The translations under genes were made by a program, and so were the position numbers. A stretch of DNA of 64,000 bases. Source: an uncultured Bacilli bacterium (lineage in GTDB: Bacteria > Bacillota_I > Bacilli_A > RF39 > UBA660). This document shows positions 1-8,459 of this stretch, piece after piece (positions within the stretch are counted from its first letter, which is position 1; every line of letters begins with the position of its first letter). Location of the stretch: positions 37,736 to 101,735 of the forward strand of contig CAKOKU010000004.1 of the NCBI GenBank assembly GCA_934095865.1, in the 5' to 3' direction. The notes beneath the pieces were generated by a model. That model did not search any database and was not told the origin of the DNA. It saw nothing but the letters and a program-made list of their open reading frames with translations.

Positions 1-1005
1 CAAGAACTTAATCAAGAAGCCCTATCAAAAATGATTTATTGCTTCACACCTAAAGGAGATGTTGTTGAACTACCAGTCAATTCAACCCCAATCGATTTCG
101 CTTACCGTATTCACTCTAAAGTAGGAGATACTACCGTGGGCGCTATTGTTAATGAAGTGATGGTACCCTTAAATAGTCCTTTGCAAGATGGGGATATTAT
201 TGAAATAAAAACTAATAAAGATAGCACGCCAAATAAAGAATGGCTAACTTTCGTTAAAACTAGTCAAGCCAAAAACAAAATAAAGTCTTATTTTTCTAAA
301 ATCGACCGTGAAGAGTATATTAAAAAAGGTCAAAGCCTATTAGAAAAAGAAATAAGAAGAAGAAAGCTTACTATTAGCGATGTCCTAAGTCAAGAACGTA
401 TAAATAAAGTATGTAAAGACTTAAAATTAGATGACTTAGAAGATATTTACTTATCAATTGGTTCCCTAAGATTTACACCAACTTACATTATTAACATTGC
501 TTATGAAGACAAGAAAAATGTTCATGATATTCTTTTAGATCGTATAGGAAAATCAGAAGAAAATATCAATTATAAGAGTGATATAATAGTAGCCGGCAGT
601 GGCGACATTAAAGTAAATATAGCGAAATGTTGTAAACCGGTCAAAGGGGATAAAATAATTGGCTATATTACCAAAGGTGAAGGCATTACCGTTCATAAAG
701 CTGACTGTAAAAATGTATCTAATACTAATCGTCTTATTGAAGTTGCATGGAATGCTAAAAATGATACTTTTTACTATACAGATATAATCATTACCACGCT
801 AAGTAATAAAAATTACTTATATGATATTGTAAGCCTTGCTAAAGAAAAAGAAATATATGTCGAAGCAGTAAGTACTAAGAATAACTTTAATAATACTGAA
901 TATAAAATTACTTTAAAAATTAAAAATGTTCAAGAATTGGATAATTTAATAATAGCCTTAAATAATGCAAATTATGTTTTGAATGTAGAAAGAGTTAAAA
1001 ACTAA
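1..1005 (+). CDS. rel: RelA/SpoT-family (p)ppGpp synthetase/hydrolase, C-terminal part (5' end outside window)
   Basis: The reading frame is open from base 1, so this is the 3' part of a longer gene. The internal Met at base 31 is not the start. It begins at a TGS domain (YCFTPKGDVVELP, then FAYRIHSKVGD), followed by a helical segment, a Cys-containing regulatory domain (KCCKPVKGDKIIGYITKGEG, HKADC) and a C-terminal ACT domain over about the last 70 residues. Rel enzymes make and degrade the stringent-response alarmone; these C-terminal domains sense uncharged tRNA on the ribosome. The catalytic HD and synthetase domains must lie upstream. The stop overlaps the dtd start by one base (TAATG), so the two are translationally coupled. 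The rel-dtd pairing is common in Firmicutes. Confidence 0.93.
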   Translation, partial: QELNQEALSKMIYCFTPKGDVVELPVNSTPIDFAYRIHSKVGDTTVGAIVNEVMVPLNSPLQDGDIIEIKTNKDSTPNKEWLTFVKTSQAKNKIKSYFSKIDREEYIKKGQSLLEKEIRRRKLTISDVLSQERINKVCKDLKLDDLEDIYLSIGSLRFTPTYIINIAYEDKKNVHDILLDRIGKSEENINYKSDIIVAGSGDIKVNIAKCCKPVKGDKIIGYITKGEGITVHKADCKNVSNTNRLIEVAWNAKNDTFYYTDIIITTLSNKNYLYDIVSLAKEKEIYVEAVSTKNNFNNTEYKITLKIKNVQELDNLIIALNNANYVLNVERVKN

Positions 1006-1454
1006 TGCGGGTTGTAGTACAAAGAAGTGGTTTATCTACCGTCAGCGTTGATAATAAAGTAGTTGGTAAAATAGATTCTGGATTAGTATTACTAGTTGGG
1101 TTTAAAACCGATGATACCACCAAAGACATCTACTACATGGTAAGAAAAGTCTTGAATTTAAGAATATTTCCTGATGAGGCTGGCGTTATGAATAAGAGTA
1201 TCTTAGATTATGGTGGCGAAATTTTAAGTATTTCTCAGTTTACTTTATATGGCAATACCAAAAATGGAAATCGGCCTAGTTATATAATGGCTGCTAAACC
1301 AGATGTAGCTAGAGTAATGTATGAGGAATTTAATACTAAATTAAAAGAATACGTTAAAGTTGCCACGGGTATATTTCAAACAGATATGGAAGTAAAAATA
1401 ACTAATATTGGACCAACAACAATTATTATTGATAGTGATATAAAAAAAGAATAA
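1005..1454 (+). CDS. dtd: D-aminoacyl-tRNA deacylase
   Basis: The protein has 149 residues, the normal Dtd length. It begins MRVVVQRSGLSTVSVD and carries the family motif SQFTLYG near residue 80. The C-terminal GP motif appears as NIGPTTIIID, where most relatives have NGPVT. Dtd hydrolyses D-amino acids and Gly mischarged on tRNA, using the cross-subunit GP motif of a dimer for chiral proofreading. It follows rel with a one-base overlap, so it needs no independent promoter. The Val-to-Thr change after GP is mild and I expect function to be kept. Confidence 0.93.
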   Translation: MRVVVQRSGLSTVSVDNKVVGKIDSGLVLLVGFKTDDTTKDIYYMVRKVLNLRIFPDEAGVMNKSILDYGGEILSISQFTLYGNTKNGNRPSYIMAAKPDVARVMYEEFNTKLKEYVKVATGIFQTDMEVKITNIGPTTIIIDSDIKKE

Positions 1455-1496
1455 AAGAAAGTATTCAATTGTTACAATTGATAGAAGAGGTATTTT

Positions 1497-2825
1497 ATGT
1501 ACGATGATTCAGCGGGGGCTATGTATGAGCAAGAAGAACAATTGCGAAAGGAACAATTAAGAAAAAAAAGATTATTAATAAGAAGAATTACGGTTGTATC
1601 CGTTTTATCCATTATTGCTATATATACTATTTTCTTTTTAATTGATCAAAGTCGGTTTAAAAAAGGCTTAAAGCCCATCATTACCTTCAAAGAAACAACT
1701 AAAACATATAATGATGGCACAGTAACATCTAGATATGGTTTAGGCTGGGTTTTTAGAGAATATAATCGAGAATCACTAATTGATACCGAAATGGTACCAA
1801 TATGGCGCAAAATAAGACAAGATTATGATGCTGCTACTACGGTTGAGACTAATCTTCCTAAAGTAAATAAAGATTATACAATTCCAGATAATCCAGATGA
1901 ATTAGAAAAAGTAGATGGGGTCTTATTCTTATATGATAGTGGTAAATTATTAGATACTTATAAATGTATTTTATCAGAAAATGATTGCCAAATAGCGCCT
2001 TCTTATTTATATGCTGATGAAACAGCAGGCTTCTATGATGTTAAAATGGATATTGTAGATAAAAGATATGCTTTTATTAAAGAATATCAAGACAAAGGCA
2101 CTGAAGATGAACTAAGTATCATCTACTTATATGATATAAAAAATAAACAAATAATTGCTAAATATGATGATGTTCACTATTCTAAAATAGAAAATGGTAA
2201 AGGAATAATTGATTCCTCTAAATATATTATTAAAAAAGATGGCTTATGGGGAATAGATCAAGTTATTAATGGTCGAATTTCTAATATCTTAAAGTATAGT
2301 TATTACGGCATTAATTTCAGCTTCACGAGCAAAAAATATATTTTAAAAAGTGATAATGGCTATCAAATATATGATACCAACACTGATATTTATAGCGATT
2401 ATATAACAGATAAAATTGAAGATGTTGTAACAGTAAATAATACCGTATTCTATACAACAAAAATTGTTAACAGTACTGGTGTCTTTTATAAAATTTTCAA
2501 CGCCAGTAACCTTGAAGATATTCTTGGTGATAATATATCTTATATCCAATTAGGTAATGGTTATATTACTTATGTAAAAGATAATAAGCTTTATCTAAGT
2601 GACTTTACTGGCAAAGATTTATTAAATATGGAAATACCACTTTACTTCAATAATTATAATGGTGCCGGTCTTAAAGCATTTAGCATTGATGAATTTGACG
2701 GAAAATTATGTATCTCAACACCAAAAAGTGCTGATAAAACGCATTATTTAATCGAATATTATTTTGATTCAATTACATATTCATTTTTAAAAACAAGAGA
2801 TAATGTTCGAGAAACAACTGAATAG
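1497..2825 (+). CDS. Membrane-anchored protein of unknown function
   Basis: The gene encodes 442 residues. The first 28 are charged (EEQLRKEQLRKKR), then one hydrophobic helix spans about residues 29-47, and the rest is predicted to lie outside the membrane. The outer part is rich in Tyr, Asp and beta-strand-like repeats (YDSGKLLDTYK, YLYDIKNKQIIAKYDD, LYLSDFTGKDL), which suggests a beta-propeller or WG-repeat-like fold, but I recognise no family. An AGAGG ribosome site lies 6 bases before the ATG. It sits between dtd and hisS, where B. subtilis has the amidase gene yrvJ, so a cell-envelope role is possible by position only. Its stop codon lies inside the following terminator. Confidence 0.8.
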   Translation: MYDDSAGAMYEQEEQLRKEQLRKKRLLIRRITVVSVLSIIAIYTIFFLIDQSRFKKGLKPIITFKETTKTYNDGTVTSRYGLGWVFREYNRESLIDTEMVPIWRKIRQDYDAATTVETNLPKVNKDYTIPDNPDELEKVDGVLFLYDSGKLLDTYKCILSENDCQIAPSYLYADETAGFYDVKMDIVDKRYAFIKEYQDKGTEDELSIIYLYDIKNKQIIAKYDDVHYSKIENGKGIIDSSKYIIKKDGLWGIDQVINGRISNILKYSYYGINFSFTSKKYILKSDNGYQIYDTNTDIYSDYITDKIEDVVTVNNTVFYTTKIVNSTGVFYKIFNASNLEDILGDNISYIQLGNGYITYVKDNKLYLSDFTGKDLLNMEIPLYFNNYNGAGLKAFSIDEFDGKLCISTPKSADKTHYLIEYYFDSITYSFLKTRDNVRETTE

Positions 2826-2852
2826 CCCTAAAAAAGCTATTTTTTGTTTTTT
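2819..2852 (+). terminator. Rho-independent terminator of the rel-dtd operon
   Basis: Stem AATAGC / GCTATT with an 8-base loop is followed by a T-rich run (TTTTGTTTTTTT). The left arm contains the TAG stop codon of the upstream gene. Confidence 0.75.
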
Positions 2853-2886
2853 TAACGAAAAAGAGTATTTGTTCTGTTAAGTTAAT

Positions 2887-2915
2887 TTGACTAAATTCCA
2901 TAAAATTATTATAAT
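2887..2915 (+). promoter_or_regulatory. Vegetative (sigma-A type) promoter for hisS-gatCAB
   Basis: TTGACT (2887-2892), a 17-base spacer and a perfect TATAAT (2910-2915) lie just after the upstream terminator. Transcription should start near 2922, giving a leader of about 72 bases. Confidence 0.85.
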
Positions 2916-2940
2916 AATGGTTGTATTTATTATGTAGTAG

Positions 2941-2976
2941 TAAATCTAGTAGATAATAATACTAGATTTATTTTTT
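2941..2976 (+). terminator. Terminator-like hairpin in the hisS leader (possible attenuator)
   Basis: A perfect 11-bp stem, TAAATCTAGTA (2941-2951) / TACTAGATTTA (2960-2970), with an 8-base loop is followed by six T residues. It lies between the promoter and the hisS ribosome site. No T-box sequence and no His-rich leader peptide are present. An ATG followed at once by TAG TAG TAA (2932-2943) precedes the stem. Confidence 0.6.
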
Positions 2977-2993
2977 AGAAAAGAGGATTTAAA

Positions 2994-4259
2994 ATGATTG
3001 CAAAACAAAAGGGAACTATTGATATATATGGTTTAGATGCTAAAAAATGGCAGTATGTAACTAAACTAATAGAAGATTTGTGTCAAAGCTATAATTATGG
3101 TTGGGTTAGAACTCCTGTTTTTGAAGCAACTGAATTGTTCCACCGTGGGGTTGGGGAAACAACTGATATTGTAACTAAAGAAACCTACGATTTTCAAGAT
3201 CGCGGTAATAGAAGCATAACCTTAAGACCAGAGGGAACAGCTGGAGTAGTCAGAAGTTACATTGAAAATAAAATGTATGGCGATGCCACTCAACCAATAA
3301 AATTATTTTATATTGAGCCAATGTATCGCTATGAAAGACCCCAAAGTGGCCGCTTAAGAGAATTTAGTCAATTTGGCTGTGAAGTAATCGGTAGCGATGA
3401 TGCCTTAATTGATGCTGAAGTAATTTCAATTCCCGTTAATCTTTTTAAAACTCTTGGCCTTCGTAATGTTCGCGTGAATATTAATACCTTGGGAGATAGA
3501 GAATCGAGAGAAAATTACCGAACAAATCTAATTAATTATTTTAAACCACATATTGATGAATTATGTGAAGATTGTAAAGTCAGATTAGAAAAAAATCCTC
3601 TTCGTATTTTAGATTGCAAAGTTGATGCTGAAAGTAAACTAATAAAAGAAGCTCCTAAAACAATAGATTATTTAAATGAAGAATCTAAAAAACGTTTTGA
3701 AGCAGTTAAACACTACTTAGAAGTCATGGATATTGACTATGTTGTTAATCCTAAAATAGTTCGTGGTCTAGACTATTATAACCATACTGTTTTTGAAATT
3801 ATGGCGGATATTGATGACATGGGCAGTCAAAGTACTTTAGCAGCTGGTGGTAGATACAATGGTATGATAGAGTCATTAGGAGGCCCAGCAACGCCAGCTA
3901 TTGGTTTTGCTTGTGGTCTTGATCGCTTAATGCTTGCCCTTGAAAAAGAAGATATTGAATTGCCAATTAAAAACTGGATAGATGCCTACATTATGTATGT
4001 TTCGGACACGGAAAAAGATTATGCTGCTAGTATTTGTCAAAACCTTCGTCTTAGTGGCTTTGATATTGAAATGGAAAATATGCAACGTAGTTTAAAGGCT
4101 CAATTTAAACAAGCTGACAGATTAAATTCTAAATTCTTGATTATTTTAAATGACGAGGATATTAAAAATAAAGTAATTAAAATTAAAGATAATGTTACTA
4201 AAGAAGAAGTTAGTATCAATGAAGAAGAATTAATAGACTACTTAAATATGAATATGTAA
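2994..4259 (+). CDS. hisS: Histidine-tRNA ligase
   Basis: HisRS has 421 residues, typical for bacteria. It charges tRNA-His in the cytoplasm. Class II motif 2 is clear (FYIEPMYRYERPQSGRLREF), with the histidine-specific motifs LDYYNHTVFE and AAGGRYNGMI and motif 3 as GFACGLDRL near residue 305. An AAGAGG ribosome site precedes the ATG. It is transcribed from its own strong promoter through a terminator-like leader, so charging-dependent control is possible. In many Bacilli aspS follows hisS. Here gatC, gatA and gatB follow instead, which links two steps of aminoacyl-tRNA supply. Confidence 0.97.
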   Translation: MIAKQKGTIDIYGLDAKKWQYVTKLIEDLCQSYNYGWVRTPVFEATELFHRGVGETTDIVTKETYDFQDRGNRSITLRPEGTAGVVRSYIENKMYGDATQPIKLFYIEPMYRYERPQSGRLREFSQFGCEVIGSDDALIDAEVISIPVNLFKTLGLRNVRVNINTLGDRESRENYRTNLINYFKPHIDELCEDCKVRLEKNPLRILDCKVDAESKLIKEAPKTIDYLNEESKKRFEAVKHYLEVMDIDYVVNPKIVRGLDYYNHTVFEIMADIDDMGSQSTLAAGGRYNGMIESLGGPATPAIGFACGLDRLMLALEKEDIELPIKNWIDAYIMYVSDTEKDYAASICQNLRLSGFDIEMENMQRSLKAQFKQADRLNSKFLIILNDEDIKNKVIKIKDNVTKEEVSINEEELIDYLNMNM

Positions 4260-4269
4260 AGGTGATAAC

Positions 4270-4566
4270 ATGAGTAAATTTACTAAACAAATGGTTGATT
4301 GTTATGCTGATAAATTGCTTATTGGCTTAACCGAAGAAGAAAATAAAATGGTTTTAGATGAATTTGAACAAATAGATAAAGATATTGCAATTATAAACGA
4401 AATTCCTAATATTAGTGATGTCGAACCAATGAGTTATTGTCTAGATAATATGGAATGCCGCTTAAATGAAGATAAAACTACATCTACCCCTCCAATTGAA
4501 GAATTGCTAAGAAATAGTGGTCAAAAAGTGGGTAGAGAAGTTCAAATAGTAAAGGTTGTTGGATAA
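4270..4566 (+). CDS. gatC: Asp/Glu-tRNA amidotransferase subunit C
   Basis: This is a 98-residue protein of normal GatC size with the family signature around DVEPMSYC and an N-terminal helix rich in Glu. GatC is the small scaffold that wraps around GatA and joins it to GatB. A GGTGAT ribosome site sits just before the ATG, 10 bases after hisS. The stop codon ends one base before the chosen gatA start. The order gatC-gatA-gatB is the standard operon. Confidence 0.9.
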   Translation: MSKFTKQMVDCYADKLLIGLTEEENKMVLDEFEQIDKDIAIINEIPNISDVEPMSYCLDNMECRLNEDKTTSTPPIEELLRNSGQKVGREVQIVKVVG

Positions 4567-4567
4567 G

Positions 4568-6028
4568 ATGTATAATAAATTGAGTATAGAAGAACTACAT
4601 AAATTACTTGTTAGTGGTCAAGTTAGCTCTGAAGAACTAATCAAAGAATCTTTAGAATTATCAAAAGAAGTTCAAAAAAATTGTAATGCCTTTGCCTTAA
4701 TTTTAGATAATGCTGTCGCAATGCCAATAACTGATAATTTATTAAGTGGCATTCCTTATGGCATAAAAGATAATTACTCGACTAAAGATATAGAGTCATG
4801 TGCATCAAGTAATACTTTAACAGGCTATGTCCCTTTCTTTGATGCCACTGTAATTGCCAAGTTAAAAGCAGCCGGTGCTGTTGCTGTAAACAAAACTGCT
4901 ATGGATGAATTCGGAATGGGTGGTACTGGTACAACCGCTAAAACAGGTTTTATTCATAATCCTTGGGACACTAGTAGAATGTGTGGTGGTTCCTCAAGTG
5001 GTTCCGCCGCTGCCGTAGCTGCTGGAGTGTATCCATATGCCTTAGGTAGTGATACTGGCGACTCTATTCGTAAACCAGCTGCATATTGTGGTATTGTTGG
5101 CTATAAACCAACATATGGAATGATATCAAGATATGGTTTGTTTCCTTTTGCTTCCAGTCTTGACCATTGTGGAGTTCTAACAAGAAGTGTTGCTGATGCT
5201 GCCATTGTCGTTGATAATATCAAAGGCCTTGATGAGGCTGATATGACATCATGGGATAGTAGTAAGATAAATCTTTATGCTAATCTTAAAAATGATTTAA
5301 AGGCAAGAAAACTATGCTATATTAAGGAAATTGTTTCACTAGATAATTATGAAAATCCTAGTGAAGAATTAAAAAAACATTTAACAAATTTTATGAATGT
5401 TATTAATAATTTAAAAGAGCATGGTGTTGAAATTGAAGAAGTTAGCGTTGATAAGACACTACTTAATGCCGTTGCTTCTTGTTATGTAGTTATTTCTTGT
5501 GCTGAAGCTACCTCAAATATGTCAAACTTAACGGGTATTAATTTCGGACCTCGTGGCCAAGCAGATAATATCTATGCAGCTATGAAAGATCATCGTACAA
5601 AAGGATTTTCACCATTAATTAAAAGAAGATTTATCATTGGTTCCTATGTTTTGCAAAGAGAAAATCAAGAACGTTATTTCAATAATGCTAAACGAGTAAG
5701 AAGACTAATAGTAGATGAATGGAAGAAGTTATTTCAAACTTATGATGCTGTTATTTTGCCTGTGGGAAGTGGCCCAGCCCCTTTCTTGGAAGGCTCTAAA
5801 AATACCTTAGCTGGCGGCGCAAAAATTCTAGAAGAACACTTACAAATAGGCAATTTTGGTGGCTTCCCATCTATAACCGTTCCTGATGGTTTTGTAAATG
5901 GCTTACCAGTTGGCCTAAATATTACTGGTAATTGTTATAATGACCAAACCGTACTTAATATAGCTTATGGTATTGAATCAACTATGACTTATAAAAATCA
6001 AATTGCTAAGGAGGTTTCTCATGAATAA
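4568..6028 (+). CDS. gatA: Asp/Glu-tRNA amidotransferase subunit A (amidase)
   Basis: GatA releases ammonia from glutamine for transamidation of Glu-tRNA-Gln or Asp-tRNA-Asn. With the start at the ATG at 4568 (a TTG 12 bases upstream overlaps gatC and is less likely), the protein has 486 residues. The amidase catalytic triad is visible: Lys67 (GIPYGIKDNY), cis-Ser142 (GGSSSGS) and nucleophile Ser166. The residue before the nucleophile is Asp (SDTGDSIRKPA), where most GatA have Gly. The C-terminal half includes the expected GNFGGFPSITVP. The last 8 bases overlap gatB. Confidence 0.95.
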   Translation: MYNKLSIEELHKLLVSGQVSSEELIKESLELSKEVQKNCNAFALILDNAVAMPITDNLLSGIPYGIKDNYSTKDIESCASSNTLTGYVPFFDATVIAKLKAAGAVAVNKTAMDEFGMGGTGTTAKTGFIHNPWDTSRMCGGSSSGSAAAVAAGVYPYALGSDTGDSIRKPAAYCGIVGYKPTYGMISRYGLFPFASSLDHCGVLTRSVADAAIVVDNIKGLDEADMTSWDSSKINLYANLKNDLKARKLCYIKEIVSLDNYENPSEELKKHLTNFMNVINNLKEHGVEIEEVSVDKTLLNAVASCYVVISCAEATSNMSNLTGINFGPRGQADNIYAAMKDHRTKGFSPLIKRRFIIGSYVLQRENQERYFNNAKRVRRLIVDEWKKLFQTYDAVILPVGSGPAPFLEGSKNTLAGGAKILEEHLQIGNFGGFPSITVPDGFVNGLPVGLNITGNCYNDQTVLNIAYGIESTMTYKNQIAKEVSHE

Positions 6029-7457
6029 TGAATTAGAACTAGTAGTCGGCATTGAAATGCACTGCGAACTAAAAAGTAAGGCTAAAGCTTTCTCAACTGG
6101 TATTAATGGTTTTAGTGATACAGCTAATGTCTTTGTTTCACCAGTTGATATGGCATTTCCAGGAACCTTACCAATTGTTAATAAGACTTGTGTAAAGCAC
6201 GCTGTTAAAATGGCTAAAATCTTAAATTGCCAAATAGCAGATATAATGCAATTTGACCGTAAAAATTATTATTATCCAGATCTTCCTAAAGGTTATCAAA
6301 TTACCCAATGTACTAATCCGGTTGGTATCAATGGTAAATTAGAAATCCCTGTGGGTGAAAGAACGATTACTGTTTCTATTCATGATATCCATTTGGAAGA
6401 AGATACTGCTAGTTTGGACCATTTTGCAAAAATGACGACGATTGATTATAATCGTGCTGGCGTACCGCTACTTGAAATTGTTACCGAACCATGTTTTAAT
6501 TCTGCTAAAGAAGTAATGGCTTTTCTAGAGTATATTCGTGATTGTTACCGTTATTGTGATATTTCTGATGCTGATACTAGAAAAGGTCAAATCAGATGTG
6601 ATGTTAATATCAATCTAAAGAAAGATGGTAAGTATGTAACACCAAGAGTAGAAGTAAAAGGTGTCGATTTTCAAAACATTGAAGCTACTATTAAATACGA
6701 AGAGGAAAGACAAAGAAAAACTTATTTAAACAATGAAGCTGATAAATTAGTTCAAGAAACAAGAAGATTTGATGAAGCTACCAGTACAACTATTAGCATG
6801 CGTACCAAAGAAGATGCCATTGATTATAAGTATTTCTTAGATCCAAACATTCCACCATATAAACTAACTAAGGAATTTATTGAAGATGTCATTCATGAAA
6901 TTCCTGTCTTACCACTTGAACGTAAGAAACTTTATATGGAAACTTATGATTTAAATGAGTATGATAGTAATATTTTAATAAAAAATAAAGAAATTGCTGA
7001 TTATTTTGAAGAGTGTGTTAAAATAGGCATCGATGCTAAAACGGCTGCCAACTGGATAACCGTAAATATAGTAACTGAACTAAATAAAGATAACGGTTCT
7101 ATTAAAGATTTCTATATTAAACCATTCATGTTAAAAGAAATAACAGATGCTATTCATAAAGGTACTATTTCTAGTAAACAAGCTAAAGAAGTATTTACTA
7201 AAGCCTTAGAAAATAAAAAAGAACCAAAAGAGTTTATTTCTAAAGAAAATGCCCAGATTTCCGATGAAGATACTATTCGCACTTTAATCAAAGAAATAAT
7301 CGTGCATAATGAGCCACAAAAAAGAGCATACTTAAATGGAAAAACAAATTTATTTGATTACTTTGTGGGTCAAGTAATGAAAGAAACAAAGGGTAAAGCT
7401 AATCCAGTGATTACAAAAGCAATTTTAAAAGCAGAATTAGAAAGTAAAGAAGATTAA
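6021..7457 (+). CDS. gatB: Asp/Glu-tRNA amidotransferase subunit B
   Basis: GatB phosphorylates the mischarged aminoacyl-tRNA and then amidates it with ammonia from GatA. The start at 6021 has an ideal AAGGAGG six bases upstream, inside the end of gatA, giving 478 residues. Family motifs are present: VGIEMHCEL at the N-terminus, YPDLPKGYQI, DYNRAGVPLLEIVTEP and DTRKGQIRCDVN, then a C-terminal YqeY-like tRNA-binding tail. An intact GatCAB suggests that Gln-tRNA or Asn-tRNA is made by the indirect route in this organism. Confidence 0.96.
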   Translation: MNNELELVVGIEMHCELKSKAKAFSTGINGFSDTANVFVSPVDMAFPGTLPIVNKTCVKHAVKMAKILNCQIADIMQFDRKNYYYPDLPKGYQITQCTNPVGINGKLEIPVGERTITVSIHDIHLEEDTASLDHFAKMTTIDYNRAGVPLLEIVTEPCFNSAKEVMAFLEYIRDCYRYCDISDADTRKGQIRCDVNINLKKDGKYVTPRVEVKGVDFQNIEATIKYEEERQRKTYLNNEADKLVQETRRFDEATSTTISMRTKEDAIDYKYFLDPNIPPYKLTKEFIEDVIHEIPVLPLERKKLYMETYDLNEYDSNILIKNKEIADYFEECVKIGIDAKTAANWITVNIVTELNKDNGSIKDFYIKPFMLKEITDAIHKGTISSKQAKEVFTKALENKKEPKEFISKENAQISDEDTIRTLIKEIIVHNEPQKRAYLNGKTNLFDYFVGQVMKETKGKANPVITKAILKAELESKED

Positions 7458-7500
7458 TATAAATAAGGGGGATTATAAGACTAGGAGGTCTTTTAAGTAG

Positions 7501-8289
7501 ATGAGAAAAAAAGTAATATTAATAAGCACGATTATTATGTGCCTAACTATTATTACTGCCGTAGCTGTCAAAAAAAGACAATACAAAAGTATAATAAATG
7601 TCCCAAATATGGATTCTTATATAACTTTATCCGCTAAAGATATAGTTAATAATCAAATAGAAGAAAGTATTGAAAATAATCAAGAAACATATGCGTTCTT
7701 TGCTAATATGTTTGGTATTGATATTAACAACTTAAAACAAGAAATAAGCGAAAGTGTAGATAATCAATTCAACGAATTAGATATTTTAAATACTGGTGAG
7801 AATAAGAAAAATATTGATTTAGCCTTAATAGAATATTTAACAGCCCTAGAAAATAAGAAACCAGAATTATTTAATCGTAAATATTCTTATAAAGAAACAA
7901 ATAAACAATACGTTTATAATTTAATTGAATATTTTGTTTCTCTTTATCCAAGTGTTGATGTTAGAACTGCTAAAGCTATTACTTGGATTGAAACTGGTAA
8001 TTTAGAAGCCAATAGTATGTTAAGAAAAAATAATATTTTTGGAGGAATGAGTAATGGTAAATTAACTGAATATTCTTCCATTGAGTATGGCGTATATAAA
8101 TACATATCACTATTAAAAAATAATTATTTTGACAATGGCTTAGTAACTATTGAACAAATTGGTTATAAATATAACCCAACCATCATTGATGGTGTTAAAC
8201 AAGCCAATCCGACGTGGGTAAATAATGTCAATGTTTACCGCAATAAATTTGCCAGTGATATTAAAATTACATCTGTAAGTCAACTATAA
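7501..8289 (+). CDS. Membrane-anchored glucosaminidase/lysozyme-like protein
   Basis: The protein has 262 residues, with an N-terminal hydrophobic anchor or signal helix at about residues 5-22, a linker of about 100 residues and a C-terminal domain resembling endo-beta-N-acetylglucosaminidase. The domain shows TAKAITWIETGN, KNNIFGG, a YSSIEYGVYKYISLL helix and ANPTWVNNVNVYRNKF. Glu at ITWIETG is the probable catalytic acid by analogy with this superfamily. An AGGAGG ribosome site lies 11 bases upstream. The role is probably peptidoglycan remodelling outside the membrane. It is co-directional with gatB, 43 bases away. Confidence 0.75.
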   Translation: MRKKVILISTIIMCLTIITAVAVKKRQYKSIINVPNMDSYITLSAKDIVNNQIEESIENNQETYAFFANMFGIDINNLKQEISESVDNQFNELDILNTGENKKNIDLALIEYLTALENKKPELFNRKYSYKETNKQYVYNLIEYFVSLYPSVDVRTAKAITWIETGNLEANSMLRKNNIFGGMSNGKLTEYSSIEYGVYKYISLLKNNYFDNGLVTIEQIGYKYNPTIIDGVKQANPTWVNNVNVYRNKFASDIKITSVSQL

Positions 8290-8347
8290 AAAGTAATTAA
8301 AGATATGCTTAAACAAAATAGCATCGTCTAAAATTGCTTTTTTTATT
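8287..8347 (+). terminator. Probable terminator after the glucosaminidase gene
   Basis: AAAAAGTAATT pairs with AATTGCTTTTT (one G-T wobble). An inner stem ATGCT/AGCAT lies in the loop and a T run follows. The long loop makes this less certain. Confidence 0.5.
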
Positions 8348-8401
8348 TCAAAATTTTTAGCATCCAATAAGTAAATAATTACTCAGATAATTAGAAAACA
8401 A

Positions 8402-8430
8402 TTAACTTTTATAGTTTAGAATGGTATAAT
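8402..8430 (+). promoter_or_regulatory. Sigma-A-type promoter with extended -10
   Basis: TTAACT (8402-8407), a 17-base spacer and TGG-TATAAT (8422-8430), followed by an AAGGAG ribosome site before the HerA-like gene. Confidence 0.75.
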
Positions 8431-8459
8431 TACTTTATAAGAATAAGGAGAGTTTTAAG

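Noticed and set aside
2921..2993. T-box riboswitch upstream of hisS
   Set aside because: No GGTGG-type T-box or Stem I features are present; only a single stem and T run.
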